Counted from the first letter of the stretch, positions 1 through 8,919 are shown. The stretch is DNA of 64,000 bases from an uncultured Flavobacteriales bacterium (GCA_946482515.1 CAMLRS010000004.1:124001-188000), one strand, 5' to 3'. Made by a program: numbers and translations. The notes: generated from the sequence alone by a model not told the origin.

Positions 1-872
1 CCCAGCTGCAAGCCGAGCAGGTTTTTCGCCAGAATGACATTTACCGGCTGGTGGGTATATTGGTTGAAAGTCTCAACAAGTACGTATTCGATATTCGGTC
101 CTACACACAATGCTGTGTTGGATGGCAAAGTCCACGGCGTGGTCGTCCAGGCAAGGAAAAACGTATCGTCGTTGAAAGTCCTCCCCCTTTCTCCCCCTCC
201 AAAGGGGGAAACAGATCCTGGTACCAATCTAAATTGTGCAACCACTGTCGTATCCGTTACATCGCGGTAACAACCCGGCTGGTTGAGCTCGTGCGACGAC
301 AAACCGGTTCCGGCAGCCGGTGAATACGGCTGGATGGTGTAGCCTTTGTACAGGAGGTTTTTCTCGTACATCTGCCCCAGCAGCCACCAAACGGATTCCA
401 TGTATTTGGGCTCATAGGTGATGTACGGATCGTTCATATCGACCCAGTAGCCCATCTGTTCGGTCAGGCGGTTCCAGATATCGGTATAGCGCATCACGGC
501 TTCGCGACATGCTTTGTTGTAAGCTTCAACAGAAATCTTGGTGCCGATATCTTCCTTGGTGATACCCAATTCTTTCTCAACACCCAATTCCACGGGCAAG
601 CCGTGCGTATCCCAGCCGGCTTTTCGTTTTACCTGGAAGCCTTTGAGCGTTTTATAGCGGCAAAAAATGTCTTTGATGGAACGGGCCATTACGTGGTGAA
701 TACCCGGAAGTCCATTCGCCGACGGTGGTCCTTCGAAAAACACAAACGGCTGTTTCCCTTCACGTGTGCTAATCGAAGCTTCAAAAATGTGCTCCGCATT
801 CCACTGATCAAGTACTTCTTTTGCCACTGCTGGCAGGTCCAAACGATTGTATTCCTGGTATTTTCGACTCAT
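1..872 (-). CDS. ileS: Isoleucyl-tRNA synthetase, N-terminal part (runs off the window)
   Basis: Charges tRNA-Ile with isoleucine in the cytoplasm. The frame read from the ATG at 872-870 is open to the left edge, giving about 290 residues of a protein usually over 1000 long, so only the N-terminus is present. It begins MSRKYQEYNR. The class I HIGH-type motif appears as GIHH at residues 57-60 within GPPSANGLPGIHH, and the conserved WTTTPWTLPSN that begins the CP1 editing region follows around residue 242. Between these, residues 221-232 (VSPFGGGERGRT) are encoded by a copy of a dispersed repeat (177-212) and are not part of the family signature; the frame stays open through it. The upstream gene is the HNH endonuclease, separated by a terminator, so ileS probably has its own promoter. 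Confidence 0.96.
   Translation of the reverse strand, partial: MSRKYQEYNRLDLPAVAKEVLDQWNAEHIFEASISTREGKQPFVFFEGPPSANGLPGIHHVMARSIKDIFCRYKTLKGFQVKRKAGWDTHGLPVELGVEKELGITKEDIGTKISVEAYNKACREAVMRYTDIWNRLTEQMGYWVDMNDPYITYEPKYMESVWWLLGQMYEKNLLYKGYTIQPYSPAAGTGLSSHELNQPGCYRDVTDTTVVAQFRLVPGSVSPFGGGERGRTFNDDTFFLAWTTTPWTLPSNTALCVGPNIEYVLVETFNQYTHQPVNVILAKNLLGLQL
177..212 (-). repeat. Dispersed GC-rich hairpin repeat inside ileS
   Basis: On the minus strand this 36-base stretch starts GTTTCCCCCTTTGGAGGGGG and differs at only two positions from the intergenic sequence at 45581-45616 (plus strand). CCCCCTTTGGAGGGGG is a near-perfect inverted repeat. It adds twelve codons to ileS without breaking the frame, in a loop whose length varies naturally in IleS proteins. 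Confidence 0.85.
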
Positions 873-918
873 CGGTCCGTTGTTTAAAATTCCGCTGGCA
901 ACACGCGCAACGAGTGCG

Positions 919-926
919 CGAAGATA
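919..926 (-). promoter_or_regulatory. Probable -7 box of the ileS promoter
   Basis: TATCTTCG reads on the minus strand 46 bases before the ileS ATG and just beyond the T-run of the preceding terminator. It fits the TAnnTTyG box seen before several genes here. No clear -33 TTG is visible. Confidence 0.4.
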
Positions 927-928
927 AT

Positions 929-961
929 TAAAAAAGCCCGGATGCTGACATACCGGGCTTT
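929..961 (-). terminator. Intrinsic terminator after the HNH gene
   Basis: A 9-bp stem, AAAGCCCGG (933-941) with CCGGGCTTT (953-961), is followed on the minus strand by a run of T. It begins 26 bases after the HNH stop codon and separates that gene from ileS. Confidence 0.85.
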
Positions 962-986
962 GCAGGGTTTTTGAAACGACTGTAAA

Positions 987-1568
987 TCAGCCAGCCGAAC
1001 GTATGGTTTTGTGGATATGCGAAATGCTGCAATTAAAACGGTTGGCCAGAGCAGCCAGCGTCAGATTTTCGTTTTTTCGCAGATCGATGATCTTCTTTTT
1101 GTCTTCCAGAGAAAGCGGGTCGGGGCGACCCATTGATTTATTTCCACCTTTCGGGCCGTATTTTGCCCGGCGTTTTTCCCATAGACCCGAGTTATCGCGA
1201 AGGCCGAGGTCAAAACCGCGCTGTATCGATTCGCTCACGGTGGCCCACTGAAGATTCGTGTAATGATTGTTTTCCGTTTGGCCGTCGAGGTGGATCACGA
1301 CTTTTTTCTTGCGGGGACGGTCATTCGGTACAAAGACCTGCGCCACTACTTTATGCGGGTAAACGGTTTTCCGTTTACCCCGGTCATCTATCAGGTCGGT
1401 CATCAAAAAGCCATTCGCGGGGTGTTGACGAAGCAATTTCTCTTTACCGGTGAGCATCATTTTTCTGCCCGACCTGTACTCCTTTGTGCGGTCGCAGGAA
1501 CGGATCTTGCCATCACCGGAAACTTCATAGTCCGAAAATCCGGGAATTTTTTTCCATTCTTGGTTCAT
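987..1568 (-). CDS. NUMOD4/HNH endonuclease-like protein with C-terminal HTH
   Basis: A 193-residue protein of the free-standing homing-endonuclease type. Residues 4-24 (EWKKIPGFSDYEVSGDGKIRS) match the NUMOD4 DNA-binding motif. Residues about 93-110 (HLDGQTENNHYTNLQWAT) carry the HNH nuclease signature with its HxDG and N-N-L-W residues. The C-terminus (DKKKIIDLRKNENLTLAAL, then ANRFNCSISHIHKTI) looks like a resolvase-type helix-turn-helix. Such proteins nick or cut DNA at specific sites; the target here is unknown. The gene sits alone between ileS and the carboxylase gene with its own downstream terminator, and no intron or intein is visible next to it. Whether it is active, or has been adopted as a regulator, cannot be told from sequence. 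Confidence 0.85.
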   Translation of the reverse strand: MNQEWKKIPGFSDYEVSGDGKIRSCDRTKEYRSGRKMMLTGKEKLLRQHPANGFLMTDLIDDRGKRKTVYPHKVVAQVFVPNDRPRKKKVVIHLDGQTENNHYTNLQWATVSESIQRGFDLGLRDNSGLWEKRRAKYGPKGGNKSMGRPDPLSLEDKKKIIDLRKNENLTLAALANRFNCSISHIHKTIRSAG

Positions 1569-1765
1569 TGTGTGTTACGTTTAGTTCGATTAAATAGCCG
1601 TTGGGGATGAGGTCGTGAATAGCCAGAAAGCGTCACTTAGCAGCACACCTCCTATACACACCAAACTTATCCGACCCTTAACTTACACATTAAAAAACAT
1701 ACACAACTCCTTTTAACTAATTTTTTAACTGAAAAATTTTCTCATCGCTCCTTAAATCGAAATAG

Positions 1766-1773
1766 TATCTTTG
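1766..1773 (+). promoter_or_regulatory. Promoter -7 box of the carboxylase gene
   Basis: TATCTTTG lies 20 bases before the ATG at 1794 in an AT-rich stretch. This matches the Bacteroidota consensus TAnnTTTG; the -33 box is not obvious. The rest of 1569-1793 shows no gene. Confidence 0.6.
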
Positions 1774-1793
1774 AACGCCTCTAATTAAAACTG

Positions 1794-3338
1794 ATGAAAA
1801 GTCGCAATTCCGAATTGATAGAAAAGCGCCAGAGCGCTCAGCTTGGTGGCGGGCAGCCGCGTATTGACAAACAGCACTCCCAGGGCAAGCTTACAGCACG
1901 TGAGCGCATTACACTGCTGCTCGACGAAGGCTCATTCCAGGAAATCGGGATGTTTGTAGAACACCGCGCGACTTCATTCGGATTGGATAAAATGAAAAGC
2001 CCCGGCGATGGCGTTGTAACCGGTTTCGGGACTGTTCACGGCCGTTTGGTGTACGTTTTTTCGCAGGATTTTACCGTACTCGGCGGATCGCTTTCGGAAA
2101 CACATGCCGAAAAGATCTGCAAAGTAATGGACCTCGCCATGAAAAACGGCGCGCCGGTTATCGGAATCAATGATTCAGGAGGTGCGCGTATCCAGGAAGG
2201 CGTTGTTTCGCTGGCCGGTTACGCCGATATTTTCTACCGCAATACCCGCGCATCCGGTGTGATTCCGCAGATCAGCGTGATCATGGGGCCTTGCGCCGGA
2301 GGAGCCGTCTACAGCCCGGCCCTCACCGATTTCATTTTCATGGTGGAAGATACTTCCTATATGTTCGTTACCGGTCCAAACGTCGTGAAAACCGTGACCC
2401 ACGAGGAAGTAACCAGCGAAGATCTCGGAGGCGCCAAAGCACACGCTGAAAAATCGGGTGTGACGCATTTCACAGCCGCCAACGATGTAGAATGCCTGCG
2501 CAAAGTGCGCGACCTGCTGACTTTTATGCCGCAAAACGCGCTGGAATTGCCACCGCAATCCAATGTTTCCCCTTTTGCGAAAGAAAAGCTGAACCGCATC
2601 CGCAACATCGTTCCGGAAAATCCGAACCAGCCTTACGATATCCGCGAAGTGATCGACGCCCTGATCGACGACGATACCTTCCGCGAAGTACACGAAGCTT
2701 TTGCTCCTAATATTGTAGTTGGTTTCGCTCGTCTGGACGGTCGATCTATCGGCGTGATCGCCAACCAGCCAATGGCAATGGCGGGCGTGCTCGATATCGA
2801 TTCTTCGCGCAAAGGTGCCCGTTTCGTGCGTTTCTGCGATGCGTTCAATATTCCGATGCTGGTACTCGAAGACGTGCCGGGCTTTCTGCCGGGAACCGAC
2901 CAGGAATGGCGCGGCATCATCAGTCACGGGGCGAAGCTGCTTTATGCGTTCTCCGAAGCCACTGTTCCGCGTGTAACGGTCATTACCCGTAAAGCCTACG
3001 GTGGTGCGTTCGACGTTATGAACAGCAAGAACATCGGTGCCGACCTCAACTACGCATGGCCTACGGCAGAAATCGCTGTAATGGGTGCGAAAGGAGCTGC
3101 CGAGATCATTTTCAAAGCCGAAATCGCCAAAGCGGAAGATCCGGAAGCAAAATGGAAAGAGAAAGAAGCGGAATACGCCGAATTGTTTGCCAATCCTTAC
3201 CGTGCTGCCGAACGCGGCTTCGTGGATGACGTGATCCTGCCGGAAGAGACCCGCGCAAAGCTCATCAGCGCCTTCAAAATGCTCGAAAACAAATCCGAAG
3301 TACTGCCGAAGAAAAAGCACGGAAACATTCCACTCTGA
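1794..3338 (+). CDS. pccB: Acyl-CoA carboxylase carboxyltransferase subunit (propionyl-CoA carboxylase beta type)
   Basis: Transfers the carboxyl group from carboxybiotin to an acyl-CoA, most likely propionyl-CoA or a similar short acyl-CoA. At 514 residues it has the usual family length, with the N-terminal signature [20 protein letters not shown], the acyl-CoA-binding half ([24 protein letters not shown] around residues 125-175) and the biotin-binding half ([23 protein letters not shown] around residues 360-405). Partners would be a biotin carboxylase and a biotin carrier protein, neither encoded nearby. The exact substrate cannot be fixed from sequence. The stop codon TGA (3336-3338) is the first triplet of a dispersed inverted repeat. 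Confidence 0.95.
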   Translation: MKSRNSELIEKRQSAQLGGGQPRIDKQHSQGKLTARERITLLLDEGSFQEIGMFVEHRATSFGLDKMKSPGDGVVTGFGTVHGRLVYVFSQDFTVLGGSLSETHAEKICKVMDLAMKNGAPVIGINDSGGARIQEGVVSLAGYADIFYRNTRASGVIPQISVIMGPCAGGAVYSPALTDFIFMVEDTSYMFVTGPNVVKTVTHEEVTSEDLGGAKAHAEKSGVTHFTAANDVECLRKVRDLLTFMPQNALELPPQSNVSPFAKEKLNRIRNIVPENPNQPYDIREVIDALIDDDTFREVHEAFAPNIVVGFARLDGRSIGVIANQPMAMAGVLDIDSSRKGARFVRFCDAFNIPMLVLEDVPGFLPGTDQEWRGIISHGAKLLYAFSEATVPRVTVITRKAYGGAFDVMNSKNIGADLNYAWPTAEIAVMGAKGAAEIIFKAEIAKAEDPEAKWKEKEAEYAELFANPYRAAERGFVDDVILPEETRAKLISAFKMLENKSEVLPKKKHGNIPL

Positions 3339-3408
3339 TGTTTGATTTTTGATGTTGGGTGCTTGATTACACTCATCCAAAATTCAACATCAAAAATCAA
3401 GCATCAAC
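3336..3408. repeat. Long inverted repeat at the end of the carboxylase gene
   Basis: The left arm 3336-3357 (TGATGTTTGATTTTTGATGT plus TG) pairs with the right arm 3385-3406 with one mismatch over 22 bases, around a 27-base loop. It can fold in either strand and may act as a terminator. The segment 3373-3408 is repeated, with an insertion, at 4668-4743. Confidence 0.85.
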
Positions 3409-3454
3409 CGCAAACCCGGGAATTCAACCGCCCATGCTTAGCACACCAGAAATC

Positions 3455-4657
3455 ATGCAAAAACCCACTAAAACCCTTCTCGTTCTCACGTTGTTTCTGT
3501 TCCTCGGAGGCGAAGCCTATTGTCAGCTTATTCCATTTTGTCAAAAAACCAAATGGGGCTTTGCCTCAACAGAAGGGAAACTCGTTATTCCATGTACTTA
3601 CGACCAAGCCGATTTCTATTCCGGTGATAATCTGGCCAAAGTAAAAAAGGCTGGAAAATTCGGGTATATCAATAAGCAGGGAGCTATTGTGATTGCGCTC
3701 GAATACGACGACTGCCACCGCATTTATGAGGTATTTCATGGTGAACACTCGGTAGGAATCGAAACGAATCCTTCTATCAACCTGAATCGCGACTACGATT
3801 GGTCGGATATCAACAATAACCGGTATGTGGTATCGAAAAACAAGAAATACGGCATATTGAGCTTAGTAGCAGGAAAGCCCAAAGTCATTCTTCCATGCAG
3901 CTATTCAAAGATCATGTTCGATCCGTCAAGAAAGGTGTTTCATTGTACCAATGGCACATCAACCGTTTTCGTTAATAAAGAAGGCCAGCTGCTGACAAAA
4001 GAACAGGTAGACGCTATCGCTCTGGAAGAATGGTCTTCCGCATTCGAAGGCGATGGACCTCCCCCGATCATTGTCTCTTCTAATGGGAAATACGGTGTAG
4101 TGCGGGAAAAGTATTCCTATGGTAAACCGAAGTACGACACGCTTATTCCTGTAATCTATGACAACGTTATTATGGACAAGAAAGTGATGGGCTACGGGTT
4201 CATTGAAGATTTTTTTGCGGTAAAAAAGGGCGACAAATGGGGGTGTTCAGACAATAAACACCACCTTATTCTGCCTATCGAATACGATAGCATTCACTAC
4301 GATCTTAGCAAACACTACAAACACTGGTTAGAACATACACGCACGTTCTATGTAAAACAAAACGGCAAATGGGGTGTGCTTGGGAAAAAGGACACATCCG
4401 ATACATTAACGCAATTGCTGCCTTTTGAATACGATGCTTTTTCACCCATTTACTATTCCTACACAGCCATCACTAAATCGGGATCTACAGAGATTTACGA
4501 CAACAACCAGCACAAGATCATCACCAAAAGAGGCTATACCGCGATTCGTAAATACGAACATGAGTCTGTTGGGGACTTTGAGATCTTCGAAGTAACCAAT
4601 AAAGCAGGACAAACGGTTTACGTTGGCGAAAACGGTGTTGAATTCTTTACGGATTGA
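3455..4657 (+). CDS. Secreted WG-repeat protein
   Basis: A 400-residue protein starting MQKPTKTLLVLTLFLFLGGE, a Sec signal peptide probably cut after YCQ. The mature part is built of WG-type repeats: KTKWGFASTEGKLVIPCTYD, GKFGYINKQGAIVIALEYDD, KKYGILSLV...VILPCSYS, GKYGVVREK...LIPVIYD, DKWGCSDNKHHLILPIEYD and GKWGVLGKK...LLPFEYD. This repeat is common in Bacteroidota cell-surface proteins of unknown function, thought to form a beta-rich solenoid or propeller for binding. An upstream in-frame ATG at 3434 would add seven residues before the signal peptide, and the longer frame from 3359 runs through the repeat and is unlikely. It ends in ...GENGVEFFTD, 75 bases before the convergent recJ stop. 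Confidence 0.85.
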   Translation: MQKPTKTLLVLTLFLFLGGEAYCQLIPFCQKTKWGFASTEGKLVIPCTYDQADFYSGDNLAKVKKAGKFGYINKQGAIVIALEYDDCHRIYEVFHGEHSVGIETNPSINLNRDYDWSDINNNRYVVSKNKKYGILSLVAGKPKVILPCSYSKIMFDPSRKVFHCTNGTSTVFVNKEGQLLTKEQVDAIALEEWSSAFEGDGPPPIIVSSNGKYGVVREKYSYGKPKYDTLIPVIYDNVIMDKKVMGYGFIEDFFAVKKGDKWGCSDNKHHLILPIEYDSIHYDLSKHYKHWLEHTRTFYVKQNGKWGVLGKKDTSDTLTQLLPFEYDAFSPIYYSYTAITKSGSTEIYDNNQHKIITKRGYTAIRKYEHESVGDFEIFEVTNKAGQTVYVGENGVEFFTD

Positions 4658-4667
4658 ATCACCAGGT

Positions 4668-4743
4668 TCATCCAAAATTCAACACCTGCCTGCTCTACCT
4701 ATCGGCAGACAGGCGCAGACAAGGTCAAAAATCAAGCATCAAC
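4668..4743. repeat. Repeat copy interrupted by a 40-bp palindromic insertion
   Basis: 4668-4684 plus 4725-4743 match 3373-3408 base for base. Between them sits 4685-4724, beginning CCTGCCTGC and containing GGCAGACAGG, which resembles the CCTGCC...GGCAGG short palindromes common between Bacteroidota genes. The last codons and stop of recJ lie in the right part of this copy. Confidence 0.85.
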
Positions 4744-6462
4744 TGTAGGTCTGATATCACGTAGCTGCAATTGCAATGTCGTGCGATCGTTCCACGTGTT
4801 CGTTTCAAGCGTAAAGGCGCAATCGAAAGCACATCCCGAAGCAACATGATCGGCTTTATCGGCCATATTGAATCCAATTGCCGGCAAGGTAACTCCGCTC
4901 ACAGGATCGAAGAGGTCGAGCTTCAAATGGGCTTCTTTTAAGATCCGGCTCGAGCTGGCATAGACCGAACGCACGCAAAAAACGGGTTTTTCATGCTGCG
5001 GACCGAACGGTTCCATTTCATTCAGCATCCGCATAATACGCGGCACCTGCCTCACCGATTCTCCGGCAATGAACAATTGGTGCAGACGAATCTCCTGGTC
5101 GATCGTCAATTCGGGTGTTTCGGCTTCTTTTAAGAGCCTTTCGCGCACAATGCCGTCAAATGCTTCCCGGAAGGCTTCCAGGTTCTCCAGCGGCAAGGTA
5201 AGGCCGGCTGCGTATTGGTGCCCGCCAAATTGCGTGAGCAGGTGCTCGCAGGCTAAAATGGCTTCGTACACATTGAAATTATCAACAGAGCGCGCCGATC
5301 CGGTAGCCAGGCCTTTGCTTTCGGTCAGTACGATGGTTGGGCGGTAATGGGTTTCCATCAGTCGCGAAGCAACAATCCCCACAACACCTTTGTGCCACTG
5401 ACCGTTGAAAACCACCGTGGATTTACGCGATTCGAACAAGGCATCATCGGCGATCTGCAATAAAGCTTCTTCCGTAATCTGTGCATCGAGAACCTTGCGC
5501 TCCTGGTTGTAGCGATCGATTTCAGCTGCGATATCCGAAGCCGCTTCCATTTCTGTGGTAAGCAGCAGCTCTACGGCTTTCTTGCCCGTTTCCAGTCGAC
5601 CGGCCGCATTGATCCGCGGCGCGATCACAAAAACGACATTGGAAAGGTCCAGCGGGAACGATTTCCCGGCCTGTTGCAGTAGTGCTTTGATTCCCGGGCG
5701 CGGATGGGCGTTCAGCTGTTCCAGTCCGAGCCGGCACAACACGCGGTTTTCACCCGTGAGCGGAACAATATCGGCCCCGATGGCAATGGCTACCAGGTCG
5801 AGGTGACTGAACAGATCGGTCACAGGCTTTTGCATTTGCATGAAAAGGCCCTGCAACAGCTTAAAACCTACGCCGCAGCCACACAATTCTTTAAACGGAT
5901 ACGCACAATCACCCCGCTTGGGATCGAGCACGATGGCGTCCGGCAAAACCGGGCCGGGCGTGTGATGATCACAAACAATCACATCCAGGTCGTTTTCCCT
6001 CGCCAGACGAATCTTTTCCACGTCTTTGATTCCGCAGTCGAGCGCGATAAGTAAACCAGCTCCGCGGGCAATCGCCGTTTCAACTCCGGTAAAAGAAAGG
6101 CCGTAGCCTTCTTCGTAACGATCGGGAATGTAATACGAAACCGTTGCCATCGGTTCCAGCACGCTGTGCAAAAGCGCCACAGCGGATGTGCCGTCGACGT
6201 CGTAATCGCCAAAAATGAAAATGTGTTCGTTGTTACGGATCGCTTGTTCGAGACGGTCTACCGCCCGGTCCATGTCTTTCATCAGGAACGGATCGTGGAG
6301 CTGATCGGTTGAAGGCTTGAAAAACAAACGGGCGTTTTCGGCTGTATGAATATTGCGCTGAATGAGCAGGGAAGCCATCAGGGGTGCCACTTTCAACGTG
6401 GATTCTACCTCACGGATCTGATCGGCGGAAGGCGTTTGTCGGATAAACCAGCGTTTTTGCAT
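4732..6462 (-). CDS. recJ: Single-stranded-DNA-specific exonuclease RecJ
   Basis: 5'-3' single-strand exonuclease used in recombination and mismatch repair. The 576-residue length is typical. The N-terminal DHH domain has the metal-binding FGDYDVDGTSAVALLH (residues about 84-99) and CDHHTPGPVLPDA (about 164-176) motifs. The DHHA1 half includes APRINAAGRL and GVVGIVASRLMETHYRPT, with GGHQYAAGLTL as the conserved GGHxxAAG motif. A C-terminal OB-like domain follows. The final two codons and the stop are supplied by the repeat at 4668-4743. It converges on the WG-repeat gene and is followed on its upstream side by the polysaccharide cluster, which is functionally unrelated. Confidence 0.97.
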   Translation of the reverse strand: MQKRWFIRQTPSADQIREVESTLKVAPLMASLLIQRNIHTAENARLFFKPSTDQLHDPFLMKDMDRAVDRLEQAIRNNEHIFIFGDYDVDGTSAVALLHSVLEPMATVSYYIPDRYEEGYGLSFTGVETAIARGAGLLIALDCGIKDVEKIRLARENDLDVIVCDHHTPGPVLPDAIVLDPKRGDCAYPFKELCGCGVGFKLLQGLFMQMQKPVTDLFSHLDLVAIAIGADIVPLTGENRVLCRLGLEQLNAHPRPGIKALLQQAGKSFPLDLSNVVFVIAPRINAAGRLETGKKAVELLLTTEMEAASDIAAEIDRYNQERKVLDAQITEEALLQIADDALFESRKSTVVFNGQWHKGVVGIVASRLMETHYRPTIVLTESKGLATGSARSVDNFNVYEAILACEHLLTQFGGHQYAAGLTLPLENLEAFREAFDGIVRERLLKEAETPELTIDQEIRLHQLFIAGESVRQVPRIMRMLNEMEPFGPQHEKPVFCVRSVYASSSRILKEAHLKLDLFDPVSGVTLPAIGFNMADKADHVASGCAFDCAFTLETNTWNDRTTLQLQLRDIRPTVDA

Positions 6463-6543
6463 CGGGGAGCTTTTCCAATTTAAGTTAGGAAAAAAGTTCG
6501 CTTGTTTTTCTCCTCAGACAGGAATTTTGGTGATTATCAACAA

Positions 6544-8919
6544 TCAGCGTTTGCTCAACAACCGTTTCCACCATTTACGCTTCTGCGCATTCTCGCCATA
6601 GCCGTAAGTGTAGTAATAGGTTCCACCTGTTTTCTTTACAGCGTTGAGCAAAATGTACATATTCTTGAGCTTCTCCTGGTTTTTGAGCTCTACGATCCGA
6701 TCGCGGAAACGCTTGTCTACTTTCCCTGCTCGGACCAGGTACAGCGTAGCATCAACGAAGCGATTGGTTGTAATGGCATCCACTACCAGTCCAACCGGCG
6801 CATTGTCCATAATGATGTAATCGTATTCTTTTTTCAGCTCCGCCACCAGCTCGTCAAGGCGCGGACTCAGCAGCAATTCGCTTGGATTGGGCGGGATATC
6901 TCCTGCCGAGATGACATCAATCGTTTGATTCACCATCGAGGCTTTTACGATCAGATCTTCCTTCTTCAGGGATTCATTCACCAGGTAATTGGAAAGTCCC
7001 TGGCGGCTTTCGATATCCAGGATCTCATTCAGTCGCGGTTTCCGAAGGTCGAATCCCATCAGCAGTACTTTTTTGCCGATAGCTGCATAAATGAACGCCA
7101 GGTTTACGGAGGTGGAGGATTTCCCTTCACCACTGATACTGGACGTAATGCTGATCACTTTAGCACCTTCATCGTGAGTAGGCAACACGAACGACAAATT
7201 GGCTCTCAACACCCGGAATGCTTCTGCAATACCTGAATGCGGGTGATTAAGCGCTTGCAGTTCTTCCGTGTTTTTTGTTTCAGGAATATCGCCGAGCACA
7301 GATAAGCCGGTATCCTGCAAATCCTCGCGGGAAGTGATTTTGTTATTTAAGAGATGCTGTAGGTAGATAATCGAAACCGGGATCACAAGTCCAATTAACA
7401 GCGCTACCAGGTAAATGACTTTTTTCTTGGGTGATATCGGCACACCTGAGCTGTAGGCCGAATCAATGACCCTGGAATTTGCTACTGTAGCTGCCAGTGA
7501 AATCTCGTTCTGTTCGCGCTTCTGCAACAGGAACAGGTAAAGGCTTTCCTTGATCTGCTGCTGGCGAAGGATATCGCGGTATTCGCGCTCGAATTGCGGA
7601 ATAGAACCGATCTTCGATTGGTAGATCGCTTCTTCGCTCTTTAATTTCCGCAACTGCATCTGCAGGGAGCTGCGCATATTGCGCAAGCTGGCATTCAGCG
7701 ACGAGCGCAAGCCTGACAGCTGTGATTCAATGCGTGCCACTCCCGGGTGTTTGTCACCGCTGCTTTCACGAAGACGATTACGCTCCATGACCAGCGTATT
7801 GTATTGCCCGATCATCTGACCAACCGATTCGTCTTTAAAACCCAGGTTCGCCGGAAGCAGCTGATCATAGCCGTTTTGTTCGTTGATAACCTCATTCATG
7901 AAGTCGGCCAGGTTCATTTCGATGCTCGTTTCAACGACCTTTTTCTCGATTTCTCCCTCTTTTCCAAGGTAAATGGCAGCGTCTGAGGTCACATCGACCA
8001 GCTGGTGTTCCGATTTGTAATTCTCGCCCTGTTTCTCAACATCCGACAATTCGGCGGCGATGAATTTCATACGGTCGTTGATAAACGCAGTGGTATTCCG
8101 CACCACCTCATTTTTATTGCTGATGGCGTTTTGCTGGTGAACTGCAATGATCTTATCGAGGATGGCATTGTTCTTTTCCACGTTGTGACCTTCGATTCGC
8201 AACACCAGGATATTAGCGTCTTTACTGGCGGGTTCCACTTTCAACCTGCCTTGCAAATCGCCTGCTACCTGTACAACCGGACTTAACGTGATCCGAACCG
8301 ATCTACCTATCCATTTCGAAGAGAAAACCGGTGATTTTTCCAGGATGATTTTACCGATCGGTGTGCTTAAAACCGCACCGTAATTGTTTTTCCTGCCTTT
8401 TAATCCCAGTCCTTCGATGACACGATAGGATTTCTCATTTTCCAGCAATACATCAAGCGTGTAGCTTTTGTCGTAGAGCAGGCTATCAGGCCGCACAGAA
8501 CGAATATGTAACGGGTTGTTCTGATAAAGTTCCGATCTGACCAAGCCTGTTTTGGTTCCCAGGTTTTCGTATTTCCAGTTCAGCTCCAGGTCACGTACCA
8601 CGTGTTCCATCAATGAACGGGATTTGAACAATTCGATTTCATCTTCCAGTACGCCACCGTCAGATGTAAGCCCCAGATCCTGGAGCATACCTAATTCTTC
8701 TGAAGCAATACTCTTATTTTCCTGCTCAATCAGAATGGTCGAAACACTCTCATAGCTCGGAGAGGCATATCGGGCATAGAACCACGCGATGCCCATGCAC
8801 AAAATCACCGACAAAACCAGCCAGCGCCAGTAAACGAGGTATTTTTCAACCAGCTCACGCACTGAAACGGATTTCTCTTCTGTATCGTTTGAACGAAAAA
8901 CCTGATCTTCTTTGTGCAT
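6544..8919 (-). CDS. wzc: Polysaccharide co-polymerase with tyrosine autokinase domain (Wzc type)
   Basis: An inner-membrane protein of 791 residues controlling chain length and export in Wzy-dependent exopolysaccharide synthesis. One membrane helix near residues 35-50 and a second near 510-530 (VIYLVALLIGLVIPVSIIYL) flank a periplasmic Wzz/GNVR region with long coiled coils. The cytoplasmic BY-kinase domain carries Walker A SGEGKSSTSVNLAF, Walker A' (VLLMGFDLRKPR) and Walker B (YIIMDNAPVG). The C-terminal tyrosine cluster TYYYTYGYG is the expected autophosphorylation site. The start ATG overlaps the TAA-side end of the preceding wza gene by one base, so the two are translated together. No separate Wzb phosphatase gene is present in the window. 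Confidence 0.94.
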   Translation of the reverse strand: MHKEDQVFRSNDTEEKSVSVRELVEKYLVYWRWLVLSVILCMGIAWFYARYASPSYESVSTILIEQENKSIASEELGMLQDLGLTSDGGVLEDEIELFKSRSLMEHVVRDLELNWKYENLGTKTGLVRSELYQNNPLHIRSVRPDSLLYDKSYTLDVLLENEKSYRVIEGLGLKGRKNNYGAVLSTPIGKIILEKSPVFSSKWIGRSVRITLSPVVQVAGDLQGRLKVEPASKDANILVLRIEGHNVEKNNAILDKIIAVHQQNAISNKNEVVRNTTAFINDRMKFIAAELSDVEKQGENYKSEHQLVDVTSDAAIYLGKEGEIEKKVVETSIEMNLADFMNEVINEQNGYDQLLPANLGFKDESVGQMIGQYNTLVMERNRLRESSGDKHPGVARIESQLSGLRSSLNASLRNMRSSLQMQLRKLKSEEAIYQSKIGSIPQFEREYRDILRQQQIKESLYLFLLQKREQNEISLAATVANSRVIDSAYSSGVPISPKKKVIYLVALLIGLVIPVSIIYLQHLLNNKITSREDLQDTGLSVLGDIPETKNTEELQALNHPHSGIAEAFRVLRANLSFVLPTHDEGAKVISITSSISGEGKSSTSVNLAFIYAAIGKKVLLMGFDLRKPRLNEILDIESRQGLSNYLVNESLKKEDLIVKASMVNQTIDVISAGDIPPNPSELLLSPRLDELVAELKKEYDYIIMDNAPVGLVVDAITTNRFVDATLYLVRAGKVDKRFRDRIVELKNQEKLKNMYILLNAVKKTGGTYYYTYGYGENAQKRKWWKRLLSKR

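Noticed and set aside
177..212. Frameshift or assembly error in ileS at the GC-rich repeat
   Set aside because: The frame stays open on both sides with conserved IleS motifs before and after, and the insertion is a multiple of three in effect.
929..961. Attenuator for ileS, by analogy with the phhA terminator
   Set aside because: The hairpin directly follows the HNH gene, no leader ORF rich in Ile codons is present, and a -7-like box lies between it and ileS.
2175..3380. 401-residue frame on the minus strand
   Set aside because: It lies antisense to the carboxylase gene, whose protein is unmistakable; the antisense product is rich in His/Arg/Phe with no known motif.
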